From Spirosoma sp. 48-14 (lineage in GTDB: Bacteria; Bacteroidota; Bacteroidia; Cytophagales; Spirosomataceae): a stretch of DNA of 64,000 nt. Below the pieces are notes generated by a model. It saw only the letters and a program-made list of their open reading frames with translations, had not been told where the DNA came from and ran no database searches. Both the position numbers and the translations under genes were made by a program. The stretch's first letter is position 1. Each line of letters opens with the position of its first letter. Positions 26,037-35,465 of this stretch are shown in pieces. The stretch lies in the NCBI RefSeq assembly GCF_001898575.1, contig NZ_MKUD01000028.1, forward strand, positions 105,775 through 169,774. The letters run 5' to 3'.

Positions 26037-28499
26037 ATGAACCACCTGACGCTAGACTATACCCCTACCCTTCCTGAGCGATCCAATCGTTTGGCTAGCC
26101 TTTTCCTGCTACTCATTAGCTGGCTGGTTGTTAGCGCCTTACCCAGTTTTGGACAACCATCTGGTTTGACTGCCGCGCTTACCCAATCGTTTGACCAATA
26201 TCGGCAGCAGGCCCTTCAGGAGAAACTTTTTGTCCATACCGATCAGGGATTTTACCTGACAGGCGAGACGATGTGGTTCAAGATCTATTACGTCGATGGC
26301 AGTTTTCACAAACCACTGGATCTGAGCAAAGTAGCCTACATCGAACTGCTCGACAAAGACCAGAAATCCGTGTTGCAAACTAAAGTAGCCCTTACACCTA
26401 ACGGGGGGGATGGAACGCTGTTTCTGCCTTCATCACTCAATTCGGGAACGTATCTGATGCGAGCCTATACCAACTGGATGAAGAACTTCCCGGCCAGCTA
26501 CTTTTTCGAAAAACTCATTACAGTTGTCAACCCGTTTAAGCCATTAACTCCATCCCCAACAGCCGATGTCGCCGATCTGGACATTCAGTTTTTTCCCGAA
26601 GGGGGCAATCTCGTCGATGGCCTTACCAGCAAGGTAGCGTTTCGGGCCGTCAACGCGTCGGGTGCCGGACAAGCGCTTCGGGGCTGGGTACTCAACAGTC
26701 GGAACGATACGCTAACTACCTTTTCGTCGCACAAATTTGGTCTCGGCACGTTTACGCTCACCCCAACAATCAATACCACCTACCGAATACTTTTGCGCGA
26801 TGAAAAAGGGCGTCAGTTTACCCGTTCATTACCAGTCATTCAGCCGCAGGGATATGTCATGACCCTGGACGACAGCAACCCCAATCAGCTAACGGTCACT
26901 GTCACATCCAATCTGGGTACTCCTTCGACGGTTTATCTGTTTGCCCATACCCGACAGGCGGTTAAACGAGTAGAAGCCCACCCGATTGACCGGCAGACGA
27001 CGTTTCAGATCGACAAAAAAGCCCTAGGTGATGGTATTTCGCACCTGACCCTTTTCGACGCTCAGCAAAACCCCGTCTGTGAGCGGTTGTATTTCAAACG
27101 TCCGGCTCAGCCGCTCACCATTGCCCTCAAAACAGACCAGCCTCAGTATGCCTCCCGCAGCAAGGTAACGCTCGAAGCCTCCGTTCAGGGAACGACTTCG
27201 CAGGCCAATCAGGCCACTTTATCAGTCGCTGTGTACCGGGTCGATTCATTGAGTTCGCCCAATACGAGCAACATTCTGAGCTATTTACTGATGACCTCCG
27301 ATTTGCAGGGAGGCATCGAATCACCCGACTATTACCTCCAATCCGAAACCCCTGAAGTAGCCCAGGCGACTGACAATCTGATGCTTACCCACGGTTGGCG
27401 ACGTTTCCGCTGGAACGATGTGCTGCGTCCTGTGTCACGCCCTTCCTTTCCATTCATTCCTGAATACAGCGGCCCAACCGTTAGTGGAACGCTCACCGAT
27501 CCGGCTACGGGCAAACCCGTTCCTCGCAAATTAACCTACCTCTCCACACCCGGTAAGCCCATCCGATTGTATGTCTCGCTAAGCGATACAGCCGGACGGC
27601 TTCTGTATGAAGTGCAGGATTTTTATGGTCCGAAAAACCTGATTGCCCAGACCAATCCGCAGGACAGTCTTTTCAAACTGACGATCAACAATCCGTTTAG
27701 CGAAACGCCATCAACACACCAATGGGCAGATCGGCTCCCCACCGAATCCCAGGCCACTTCGCTGACCAATCGAAGCGTAGCCATGCAGGTCCAATCGACT
27801 TACTGGGGCGACCGTTCCATTCAATACAAATACCCAGCCGTCGATAGTGCCGCGTTTTACGCCAAACCTAAAGAATCGTATCTACTTGATGCCTACACCC
27901 GCTTTCCACGTATGGAAGAAGTGCTACGCGAGTATGTACTCGGTGTGATGCCCCGCAAACGACAGGGCCATTTTGTGTTGAACGTACTCAACGAACCGTA
28001 CCGCGCCATTTTCGAGAACCAGGCGTTGGTACTGATCGATGGCGTGCCCGTTTTCGACATGGACAAAGTGATTGAGTTCAGCCCGTTGAAGGTGAAGCAA
28101 CTGGATGTCGTTACGAACTTCTACCTGATGAGTCCGGCGGTTTTCAGCGGCATCATCAGCTTTATGACGTACAAGAGCGATCTGGCAGGCTTCCCACTCG
28201 ATAATCGGCTGGTACGACTTGACTATGACGGTCTCCAGTTGCAACGGGAGTTCTTTGCTCCCCGCTACGACCGACCTGCCAGTGCCACCACGAAGTCAGC
28301 CTCCAGCCGACTACCCGATGGGCGAACGCTGCTGTACTGGAATCCGAACTGGAAACCCAACTTACAGGGCAAAGCGCAGGCCGATTTTTACACCTCCGAC
28401 CAAACGGGCACCTACCAGGTAGACGTAAACGGCCTCAACCGCGAAGGGACGCCTGCTTTTCAGCGATTTACGTTTGATGTAAAAAACACACCGAAGTAG
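26037..28499 (+). CDS. Large secreted protein with MG2-like and TonB-plug-like domains
   Basis: The ATG at 26037, 8 bases after copy B, gives 820 residues with a signal segment at about 18-40 (ending SFGQ). Residues about 50-150 resemble the MG2 domain of alpha-2-macroglobulins (EKLFVHTDQGFYLTGETMWF, GTYLMRAYTNWMKN). More beta-sandwich domains follow. A plug-like domain stands near the C-terminus (about 660-730, ALVLIDGVPVFDMDKVIEF) without a barrel after it. Proteins of this mix are common in Cytophagales next to TonB receptors and are uncharacterised. It probably works at the outer membrane with the receptor and the two DUF4249 lipoproteins. Confidence 0.8.
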   Translation: MNHLTLDYTPTLPERSNRLASLFLLLISWLVVSALPSFGQPSGLTAALTQSFDQYRQQALQEKLFVHTDQGFYLTGETMWFKIYYVDGSFHKPLDLSKVAYIELLDKDQKSVLQTKVALTPNGGDGTLFLPSSLNSGTYLMRAYTNWMKNFPASYFFEKLITVVNPFKPLTPSPTADVADLDIQFFPEGGNLVDGLTSKVAFRAVNASGAGQALRGWVLNSRNDTLTTFSSHKFGLGTFTLTPTINTTYRILLRDEKGRQFTRSLPVIQPQGYVMTLDDSNPNQLTVTVTSNLGTPSTVYLFAHTRQAVKRVEAHPIDRQTTFQIDKKALGDGISHLTLFDAQQNPVCERLYFKRPAQPLTIALKTDQPQYASRSKVTLEASVQGTTSQANQATLSVAVYRVDSLSSPNTSNILSYLLMTSDLQGGIESPDYYLQSETPEVAQATDNLMLTHGWRRFRWNDVLRPVSRPSFPFIPEYSGPTVSGTLTDPATGKPVPRKLTYLSTPGKPIRLYVSLSDTAGRLLYEVQDFYGPKNLIAQTNPQDSLFKLTINNPFSETPSTHQWADRLPTESQATSLTNRSVAMQVQSTYWGDRSIQYKYPAVDSAAFYAKPKESYLLDAYTRFPRMEEVLREYVLGVMPRKRQGHFVLNVLNEPYRAIFENQALVLIDGVPVFDMDKVIEFSPLKVKQLDVVTNFYLMSPAVFSGIISFMTYKSDLAGFPLDNRLVRLDYDGLQLQREFFAPRYDRPASATTKSASSRLPDGRTLLYWNPNWKPNLQGKAQADFYTSDQTGTYQVDVNGLNREGTPAFQRFTFDVKNTPK

Positions 28500-28601
28500 A
28501 TTTTGCCTCGCTCAGGGGGAACATGAACGCGAAACTAGGTAAGTACAGTACGGTAACCCGGCTTCTGTTTAGTACTTTGTCGGTTCAGATTCTGACCTTT
28601 C

Positions 28602-31214
28602 ATGAAAAACGTATGTATAGCCCTAACGGCTCTTCTGCTATGGCTCCAGTTTACCTCTTCGGCGGCTCAGTCGTCGATTCCCAAAAATACCCAGATAGCA
28701 ACCGGCAATACCGCTAAACCCTGGACGTATTGGTGGTGGATGGGTAATGCTGTAAACGAAGCTGACATCACCTATCAACTCGAACAGTTTGCCAAAGCCG
28801 GACTTGGTGGCGTCCATATCATCCCGATTTATGGGGTTAAAGGTGCTGAAAAGCAATTCATTCCCTTCCTGAGCGACCGCTGGCTGACGGTATTTGCCCA
28901 TACGGTTCGCGAGGGTAAACGGCTGGGGGTAGGTGTCGATCTGACAACCGGAACGGGCTGGCCATTTGGAGGGCCGGGCATATCGAACAGCCTGGCCGCC
29001 AAAGAATGGAAGCTGGATACTGGGAAACTGATTGCTGTACCGACCAAACAACAGGTGAAACGCCCGGCTCCCGGTGGGCAGGGACTGGTTATTGACTATT
29101 TCAATCCGGCAGCGGTTCAGTACTATCTCAAACGGTTCGATTCAACGCTTACCCACCTGCCCGAACGTCCGCGAGCGGTATATAATGATTCTTACGAAGT
29201 GTTCGGAGCCAACTGGTCTGACGTTTTCCTGACTGAATTTAAAGCCCGTCGCGGGTATGATCTAAACACGCAACTAACGGCTTTTCTGGATACTACCCAG
29301 TCCGAAACCAGCATTCTCGTTCATCAGGACTACCACCAGACGTTGTCCGAACTATTGCACGATGGATTTGCCAAACCCTGGGGCAGCTGGGCAACCAAAG
29401 CGGGCTATCTATCCCGCAATCAGGCACATGGCTCGCCCGGCAATCTGATCGACCTGTATGCCAGAGCCGATATTCCTGAAACTGAGTCCTTCGGTTCGAG
29501 TCGATTTCCGATTCCGGGTTTGCGCGTCGATGCCAATTATGAAGTTGATCGGTTCGGAACCCCCAACCCGCTGGCCATGAAATTTGCTTCGTCGGCGGCT
29601 CATCTGCTGGGCAAACCACTTGTTAGCTCTGAAACGACTACCTGGCTCGCCAACCATTTTCAGGTGTCGCTGTCACAGATCAAACCGCAGGTAGATGAAT
29701 TGCTGGCGGCTGGTATCAACCACATTTTTTATCACGGTACGCCTTACTCGCCCCCGTCGGAAGGCTGGCCCCGCGTGGATTCGCCCGGCTGGCTGTTTTA
29801 CGCGTCGACGAACTACGGGCCAAGCTCCCATTTCTGGCCCCATTTACCTTTACTCAATCGCTACATCGAACGTTGCCAGACTCGTTTGCAGGCCAGCAAG
29901 CCCGACAATGACCTGCTGGTCTATTTCCCGATTCATGATTTGTGGAGCACACGGGCAAAATCGGCAGGGGGCATACATCAACTGGAGGTGCATCATGTGG
30001 AGCGGTGGCTGCTTCCCCAACCGTTTGGTCAATTATGCGAACAGTTGAGCCAGCGCGGGTATTCGTTCGATTATGTATCCGACGAGTTATTAAAAACTCT
30101 GACGGTCAACAAGAAAGGTATTCATACACCCGGCGGAGCAACCTATCAGGCCATCCTGATTCCCCGCACAACGTACCTACCCGAAACCTCGCTCCGACTG
30201 CTCGACCAACTGGCGAAGCAGGGTGCCCGGATTATGTTTGACAGCCAGTTACCACAACAGGCTCCGGGTTTTCATAACCACCAAAGTCGTTCGGCAGCTA
30301 TTCAACAAATCGGTCAGGCCCTTCGCCAGCAAAAGACAGTAGCGGTTAGCCCGGACATCTTCAGTACACTAGCCAAAGCGGGTGTTCGGGTAGAACCCTG
30401 GGCGACCGAAGGCTTATCATTTATCCGCAAACATCGGGGCGACACCACGCAGTATTTTATCACGAACCTTGGTAACCGATTCCGCCAGAACTGGGTAACG
30501 CTTTCAGCCCAGGGACGTATCTTTCGCTACGATCCACTGACGAACCAAACCCAGCCGTTACCAGCCCGAAAAGGATCGAATGGTCAAACCGACGTATTTC
30601 TGACACTGGAACCGGGGCAGTCCTGCTTTATCAATGTGATTCCAGGCCAGCCCACCCTGATGAGTTCAGCCGAGCAAAACCAATTGGTAAACCGCACATC
30701 GGCAAAGCCTATTCCGCTCTCCAATCAATGGCAGGTGCAGTTTCTGAAAGGTCGGCCGAACTTAACCAACCAGGCGACCTTACCCACCCTTACTTCCTGG
30801 ACAACACTTTCTGATTCGGCTGGTTATTTCTGGGGCACAGCCCGATACACCACCACCTTCGATCTGCCTGCCAACCCCAAAGCATCAGGCTACCAGCTTG
30901 ACCTGGGTGATGTGCGGGAAGTGGCCGACGTGCGGCTCAACGGACAAGCCATTGGCACAGCCTGGTGCATTCCTTTTCGACTCACAATACCCGCATCACT
31001 CCTGAAACCCACCGGCAACAAACTGGAAATCGACGTAACGAACTTATCAGCCAACTACATGCGGCTTTACGACCGAAAAAATCCAGGCTGGAAGAAGTTC
31101 TATGACATCAACATCGTAGACATTCGTTACCGCCCCTTCGACGCTACAAAATGGGATGCTCAACCATCTGGTCTGCTGGGACCAATAATGCTGACACCGA
31201 TTAGTTCGTTATAA
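28602..31214 (+). CDS. Secreted glycoside hydrolase, GH106-like (probable alpha-L-rhamnosidase)
   Basis: An 870-residue protein with a signal peptide (1-22). The opening PWTYWWWMGNAVNEADITYQ, then AGLGGVHIIPIYG and VDLTTGTGWPFGGPG, are the marks of the GH106 barrel. Acidic residues in YNDSYEVFGANW and VSSETTTWL are candidate catalytic or metal-binding positions. A C-terminal galactose-binding-like domain is suggested by LDLGDVREVADVRLNGQAIG. GH106 enzymes cut terminal rhamnose from pectic rhamnogalacturonan, consistent with the pectin genes upstream. A related family without rhamnosidase activity cannot be excluded. A 36-base gap leads to the next glycosidase-like gene. Confidence 0.8.
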   Translation: MKNVCIALTALLLWLQFTSSAAQSSIPKNTQIATGNTAKPWTYWWWMGNAVNEADITYQLEQFAKAGLGGVHIIPIYGVKGAEKQFIPFLSDRWLTVFAHTVREGKRLGVGVDLTTGTGWPFGGPGISNSLAAKEWKLDTGKLIAVPTKQQVKRPAPGGQGLVIDYFNPAAVQYYLKRFDSTLTHLPERPRAVYNDSYEVFGANWSDVFLTEFKARRGYDLNTQLTAFLDTTQSETSILVHQDYHQTLSELLHDGFAKPWGSWATKAGYLSRNQAHGSPGNLIDLYARADIPETESFGSSRFPIPGLRVDANYEVDRFGTPNPLAMKFASSAAHLLGKPLVSSETTTWLANHFQVSLSQIKPQVDELLAAGINHIFYHGTPYSPPSEGWPRVDSPGWLFYASTNYGPSSHFWPHLPLLNRYIERCQTRLQASKPDNDLLVYFPIHDLWSTRAKSAGGIHQLEVHHVERWLLPQPFGQLCEQLSQRGYSFDYVSDELLKTLTVNKKGIHTPGGATYQAILIPRTTYLPETSLRLLDQLAKQGARIMFDSQLPQQAPGFHNHQSRSAAIQQIGQALRQQKTVAVSPDIFSTLAKAGVRVEPWATEGLSFIRKHRGDTTQYFITNLGNRFRQNWVTLSAQGRIFRYDPLTNQTQPLPARKGSNGQTDVFLTLEPGQSCFINVIPGQPTLMSSAEQNQLVNRTSAKPIPLSNQWQVQFLKGRPNLTNQATLPTLTSWTTLSDSAGYFWGTARYTTTFDLPANPKASGYQLDLGDVREVADVRLNGQAIGTAWCIPFRLTIPASLLKPTGNKLEIDVTNLSANYMRLYDRKNPGWKKFYDINIVDIRYRPFDATKWDAQPSGLLGPIMLTPISSL

Positions 31215-31250
31215 ATTGGTAGTCGGTTTACCGCAAACACCAATATCATT

Positions 31251-32300
31251 ATGATGACTCGACGAAATTTTCTAACCGGATTAACCCTACTCCCATTCAC
31301 CAATGCCTTGGCGGATGGCTTGACTGTATGGCCTTTCGATGATAATCGCGCCGAATTCAGTAAACACCTTAAGCCCGTTGGTCGGGCGTTGGAATCGCCC
31401 GATTGGTATGTATCAGCCAATAGTCCTATCTATGGCCCCAACGGTAGCGTACACCTGTTTTATTCGCGCTGGCCTGCCGACCGGAAAGCAGACGGCTGGC
31501 TCAACGGTGCCGAAATAGCCCATGCCGTTGCCAAATCGCCCGAATCCGCGTTTGAATACGTCGAAACAGTGCTGGCTCCCCGTCCGGGTCATTGGGATGC
31601 GACGACCTGCCATATGCCACACATCCAGTATGTCGATGGCAGGTATTGTCTGTTCTATACGGGCAATTCCAACGGCCAGACAGACACCCTGCGCATTGGC
31701 CTGGCCACCGCCAAATCCCTGAAAGGCCCCTGGAAACGTTCCGATGCGCCTTTGCTGGAACCTGGGTCTGCGGGAGCCTGGGATGATTATTGCACCACGA
31801 ATCCGGCGTTTATTCAACATCCCAACGGACAGTACTGGCTCTATTACCAGTCAGGAAAAGCGAGCAACTCAGCTGGTCAAGGGTATCAAAAATATGGGCT
31901 GGCTACTGCCAATTCCCTCCTGGGGCCGTATCGGCGGTACAGCAAAAAACCCATCCTCGACTTTTCGTCCAAAGGTAAACATGCACAGATCGATGATGCC
32001 TTTGTTTGGTTACAGCACGGCCGGTTCAACATGCTTCTCGGTGATATGGGCGTTCAAAGTAACCATGGAGGCCTATATCTGGATTCGCACGATGGCGTTC
32101 ATTGGGAAGACCCCAGCGTTGCGTTTGGTCCTCTCAGCGAATACGTAAAAGAGCCATCTGTCTCTAACCAGGGAAACGCATACGATCGACTGGAACATCC
32201 TCAGTTGCTTATACAACACGGTCGGCCACGCTACCTGTTTGCAGCAGCCCAGGGCGGTAAATACATGACCTCATCGCCTTTTATCTTCAAAATCGTTTAA
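31251..32300 (+). CDS. Secreted five-bladed beta-propeller glycoside hydrolase, GH43-like
   Basis: A 349-residue protein. Its N-terminus MTRRNFLTGLTLLPFTNALA is a twin-arginine-like export signal, and a second ATG at 31254 is equally possible as start. Blade-like repeats such as GSVHLFYSRWPA, GRYCLFYTGNSN, GQYWLYYQSGK and GRFNMLLGDM point to the GH43/GH117-type propeller. Asp and Glu in WDATTCHMPHI, AQIDDAFVW and RLEHPQLL could form the acidic centre. Substrate unknown; the GH106-like neighbour suggests a plant oligosaccharide. It is followed by a perfect 36-base inverted repeat. Confidence 0.72.
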   Translation: MMTRRNFLTGLTLLPFTNALADGLTVWPFDDNRAEFSKHLKPVGRALESPDWYVSANSPIYGPNGSVHLFYSRWPADRKADGWLNGAEIAHAVAKSPESAFEYVETVLAPRPGHWDATTCHMPHIQYVDGRYCLFYTGNSNGQTDTLRIGLATAKSLKGPWKRSDAPLLEPGSAGAWDDYCTTNPAFIQHPNGQYWLYYQSGKASNSAGQGYQKYGLATANSLLGPYRRYSKKPILDFSSKGKHAQIDDAFVWLQHGRFNMLLGDMGVQSNHGGLYLDSHDGVHWEDPSVAFGPLSEYVKEPSVSNQGNAYDRLEHPQLLIQHGRPRYLFAAAQGGKYMTSSPFIFKIV

Positions 32301-32309
32301 CAAATGATT

Positions 32310-32393
32310 AAAGAGCGAAAGAGCGAAAGGGTGAAAGAGCGAAGGTATACTTTTAGTCCTTCGCTCTTTCACCCTTTCGCTCTTTCGCTCTTT
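32310..32393. repeat. Perfect 36-base inverted repeat, AAAGAGCG family, copy 3
   Basis: Arms at 32310-32345 and 32358-32393 are exact reverse complements with a 12-base loop. They share the GCGAAAGAGCGAAAG vocabulary of the copies around the GH51 gene but contain GGGTGAAAG. It begins 9 bases after one stop and ends 8 bases before the next start. Confidence 0.9.
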
Positions 32394-32401
32394 CACGGCC
32401 T

Positions 32402-34543
32402 ATGAAACGTATTTACCTACCTCTCACATTAGCGTCGATTACACTATTCGGAGCGGCAGCCTTGACGTCCTCCGTTGATCCACCGGGTTCGGGTGATGAC
32501 TGGGCGGAGTACCTGGGTGGCCCCGACCGTAGCCATTATTCAACCCTCAGCCAGATTGATACCAGTAATGTGGGCCAACTGAAGATGGTATGGCAATACC
32601 ATACGCTGGATTCGGGGCAGGTACAGTGCAATCCAATTGTAAAGAATGGGGTGTTGTATGGCATGACGGCAACGACCCAGCCGTTTGCGCTCAATGCCGC
32701 CACGGGCGAAAAACTCTGGACCTGGCAGGACACCACAGGACTTAAAGGTTCTGTCCGTTCACAGAGTACCAGCCGGGGTGTTGTCTACTGGGAAAGCGGC
32801 TCCGATCGACGGATTCTGTTTACACGGGGCCCCTGGCTGTACGCTATAGAAGCTGCTACAGGCAAACCCGTTGCCTCCTTTGGTGAGCAGGGCCGGACAA
32901 GTTTGAAAGCAGGGCTGGGGCCAACAGCCAAAGATAAGTTCGTGATCTCCAACACCCCCGGCACCGTATATGGTGATCTGATCATTATGCCGATGCGTCT
33001 GTCGGAAGCAGCCGATGCTGCCCCTGGAAACATCCAGGCGTTTAATATTCGCACGGGCGAATTAGCCTGGGTATTTCATACGATTCCGCATCCGGGTGAA
33101 TTTGGCTATGACACGTGGCCGAAAGACACCTACAAGAATACCGATGTAGGAGCTGCCAACAACTGGTCGGGTATGGCGATTGATCGGCAACGGGGCATTG
33201 TTTATGTGCCAACCGGCTCGGCGGCTTTCGATTTTTACGGCGGTAATCGGCTCGGGCAGAATCTGTTCGCCAACTGCCTGCTGGCGCTCGATGCCAAAAC
33301 CGGGAAACGGCTCTGGCATTTTCAGTTTGTACACCACGACATTCTCGACCGTGACGCGTCTGCTCCACCAAACTTACTGACGGTGACCCACAACGGGAAG
33401 AAAATTGATGCGGTAGCACAGGCAACCAAGCAGGGGTATGTCTTTTTATTTGATCGGGTAACGGGAAAACCGCTGTTTCCGATCAAAGAGGTCCCCGTAC
33501 CTGCTTCGGATGTTGCCGGTGAAAAAGCCTGGCCAACCCAACCCATCCCAACAAAACCAGCCCCCTACGCTCGGCAATCCTTCCCCGAAACAGACGTCAA
33601 CCCACTGGCTGCCAATCGGCAGGAGTTGATCGAAAGCCTTCGCCGAAGCCGAAACGAAGGCCCTTTTACCCCGTTGAGCAAACGAGGAACGATCATCTAC
33701 CCCGGTCTCGATGGCGGGGCGGAATACGGAGGAGCGGCCGTTGACCCCAACGGTATTATGTACATCAACAGTAACGAAATGGCCTGGTTGATCTCTCTCG
33801 ACAAGAAACTGTCGAACGATCAGCTTGCCCAACTTAGTCCGGGGCATCGGGTGTACACCACGACCTGTGCGTCTTGTCACGGTGCCGAACGTAAGGGTAA
33901 TCCAGCCAGTGGCTATCCATCATTGGTCGACATCGGTAAACGGCGAAACCGGGCCTATGTCGATAATGTCATCTCAACAGGTAAGGGCATGATGCCTGCC
34001 TTTACGGGTCTGTCGACGATGCAAAAGCAGGAGTTACTGGCGTTTTTGTTTGGTGAAGAAAAGCAGGAAGTCGGCATGAATGCCTCATCCGAAGCCCGAA
34101 AAGGAACCCCAACCCAACCCAAAGCCTCTTACCAGATTTCGGGCTACAGCAAATTCCTCGACAAGAACGGATATCCAGCCATGAAACAACCCTGGGGAAC
34201 GCTGAACGCCATCAATCTGAACACCGGCGAATACGTTTGGACAACCGTACTAGGCAATTATCCCGAATTGAACAGCCAGACCCCAACGGGTTCGGAGAGT
34301 TACGGAGGACCAGTCATTACAGCCGGGGGATTGGTGATCATTGCCGGCACGAAAGATGCCATGCTACGGGTTTTTGCTCGTAAAACGGGTAAGCTCCTCT
34401 GGGAAACAAAGCTTCCGGCAGCTTCCTTTGCAACCCCCTGCACGTACTCGGTCAACGGAAAACAGTATATTGCTCTGGCGTGTGGCGGCACGAAACTTGG
34501 CGCCCCCAAAGGCGATAGTTACGTAGCCTTTGCCTTACCCTAA
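32402..34543 (+). CDS. PQQ-dependent dehydrogenase with c-type cytochrome domain
   Basis: A 713-residue exported quinoprotein (signal about 1-22). The eight-bladed propeller has PQQ-type blades such as VLYGMTATTQPFALNAATGE, LNTGEYVWTT and GKLLWETKLPA. A cytochrome c domain is inserted late in the propeller: Cys489-Ala-Ser-Cys492-His493 binds haem c, with the Met ligand probably in GKGMMPAFTGL. This layout is that of periplasmic glucose or alcohol dehydrogenases which pass electrons to the respiratory chain. No PQQ synthesis gene is in the window. A ROK kinase starts 20 bases after the stop, so a sugar substrate is likely. Confidence 0.9.
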   Translation: MKRIYLPLTLASITLFGAAALTSSVDPPGSGDDWAEYLGGPDRSHYSTLSQIDTSNVGQLKMVWQYHTLDSGQVQCNPIVKNGVLYGMTATTQPFALNAATGEKLWTWQDTTGLKGSVRSQSTSRGVVYWESGSDRRILFTRGPWLYAIEAATGKPVASFGEQGRTSLKAGLGPTAKDKFVISNTPGTVYGDLIIMPMRLSEAADAAPGNIQAFNIRTGELAWVFHTIPHPGEFGYDTWPKDTYKNTDVGAANNWSGMAIDRQRGIVYVPTGSAAFDFYGGNRLGQNLFANCLLALDAKTGKRLWHFQFVHHDILDRDASAPPNLLTVTHNGKKIDAVAQATKQGYVFLFDRVTGKPLFPIKEVPVPASDVAGEKAWPTQPIPTKPAPYARQSFPETDVNPLAANRQELIESLRRSRNEGPFTPLSKRGTIIYPGLDGGAEYGGAAVDPNGIMYINSNEMAWLISLDKKLSNDQLAQLSPGHRVYTTTCASCHGAERKGNPASGYPSLVDIGKRRNRAYVDNVISTGKGMMPAFTGLSTMQKQELLAFLFGEEKQEVGMNASSEARKGTPTQPKASYQISGYSKFLDKNGYPAMKQPWGTLNAINLNTGEYVWTTVLGNYPELNSQTPTGSESYGGPVITAGGLVIIAGTKDAMLRVFARKTGKLLWETKLPAASFATPCTYSVNGKQYIALACGGTKLGAPKGDSYVAFALP

Positions 34544-34563
34544 ACCGAAACGCTTCACTAATT

Positions 34564-35448
34564 ATGAGCCAATCGATTGGCATTGACTTAGGTGGTACGC
34601 GCATTAAAGGCGTATTGATAGATAGGCATACGGGTGAGGTTTTAGAACGACGTATTGTACCGACCAATGACAGTGAAACGGGTAGCTGGAAAGCCGTTGT
34701 TCATCAAATTGTCCATGAGCTAAAAACGACAGCAACCGCACCAATTCGGGGGGTTGGGCTAGCCGCACCCGGATTACCTACAGTCGATAATTCGGCTATT
34801 GCGTGTATGCCCGGTCGATTAGCAGGGCTGGAAGGTTTCAACTGGACAGGGTTTCTCAACGAACGGGTCCATGTACTTAACGATGCCCATGCTGCTATGA
34901 TGGCCGAAGCTCGTTTTGGAGCCGCCCGGAACATCGCCAATGCCGCTCTCATTACCCTCGGAACGGGTGTTGGGGGTGGTCTTCTGGTAGGTGGGCAGTT
35001 ATACCAGGGGTTTTATCAGATGGCCGGGCACATTGGTCACATCACCGTGGACGCTGACACAGACAGCCTAGATGTTACCCAGTTACCCGGTAGCCTGGAA
35101 GAAGCCATTGGCAATACGACCGTCAGCCGCCGATCTTATGGCCGTTATCACACTACGCACGAGTTGGTAGCAGGCTATGCCGCTCATGAACCTTTGGCAA
35201 CCCTTGTATGGCTCACCTCCGTCCGTCGGCTGGCGGTAGCCATTGCATCCATAGCCAACCTGTTTTCGCCCGAAGTGGTCATTTTAGGCGGAGGTATTAC
35301 GCAGGCCAACGACGCTTTATTTTCGCCTTTACGAGCCTTCATGGACCTGTTCGAATGGCGACCTGCCGGAAAGAAAACCACCCTCTGCAAAGCCCATTTC
35401 GAAGATTGGGCCGGAGCCATCGGCGCTGCAGCTTGCTTTACTGATTAA
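34564..35448 (+). CDS. ROK family sugar kinase-like protein lacking the zinc motif
   Basis: A 294-residue protein with the ATP-binding DLGGTRIKGVLIDRHTGE at 8-25 and the catalytic Asp in VHVLNDAHAAMMAEA. The glycine loop GTGVGGGLLVGG is complete and His156 (MAGHIGH) is kept. The following CxCGxxGCxE zinc motif of ROK kinases is absent: residues 167-179 contain no cysteine. It lacks the DNA-binding domain of ROK repressors. It probably phosphorylates a hexose or amino sugar, but loss of the zinc site leaves the specificity open. It is 17 bases upstream of a SIS protein and likely works with it. Confidence 0.85.
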   Translation: MSQSIGIDLGGTRIKGVLIDRHTGEVLERRIVPTNDSETGSWKAVVHQIVHELKTTATAPIRGVGLAAPGLPTVDNSAIACMPGRLAGLEGFNWTGFLNERVHVLNDAHAAMMAEARFGAARNIANAALITLGTGVGGGLLVGGQLYQGFYQMAGHIGHITVDADTDSLDVTQLPGSLEEAIGNTTVSRRSYGRYHTTHELVAGYAAHEPLATLVWLTSVRRLAVAIASIANLFSPEVVILGGGITQANDALFSPLRAFMDLFEWRPAGKKTTLCKAHFEDWAGAIGAAACFTD

Positions 35449-35465
35449 ATTTACGGTTTACAATC

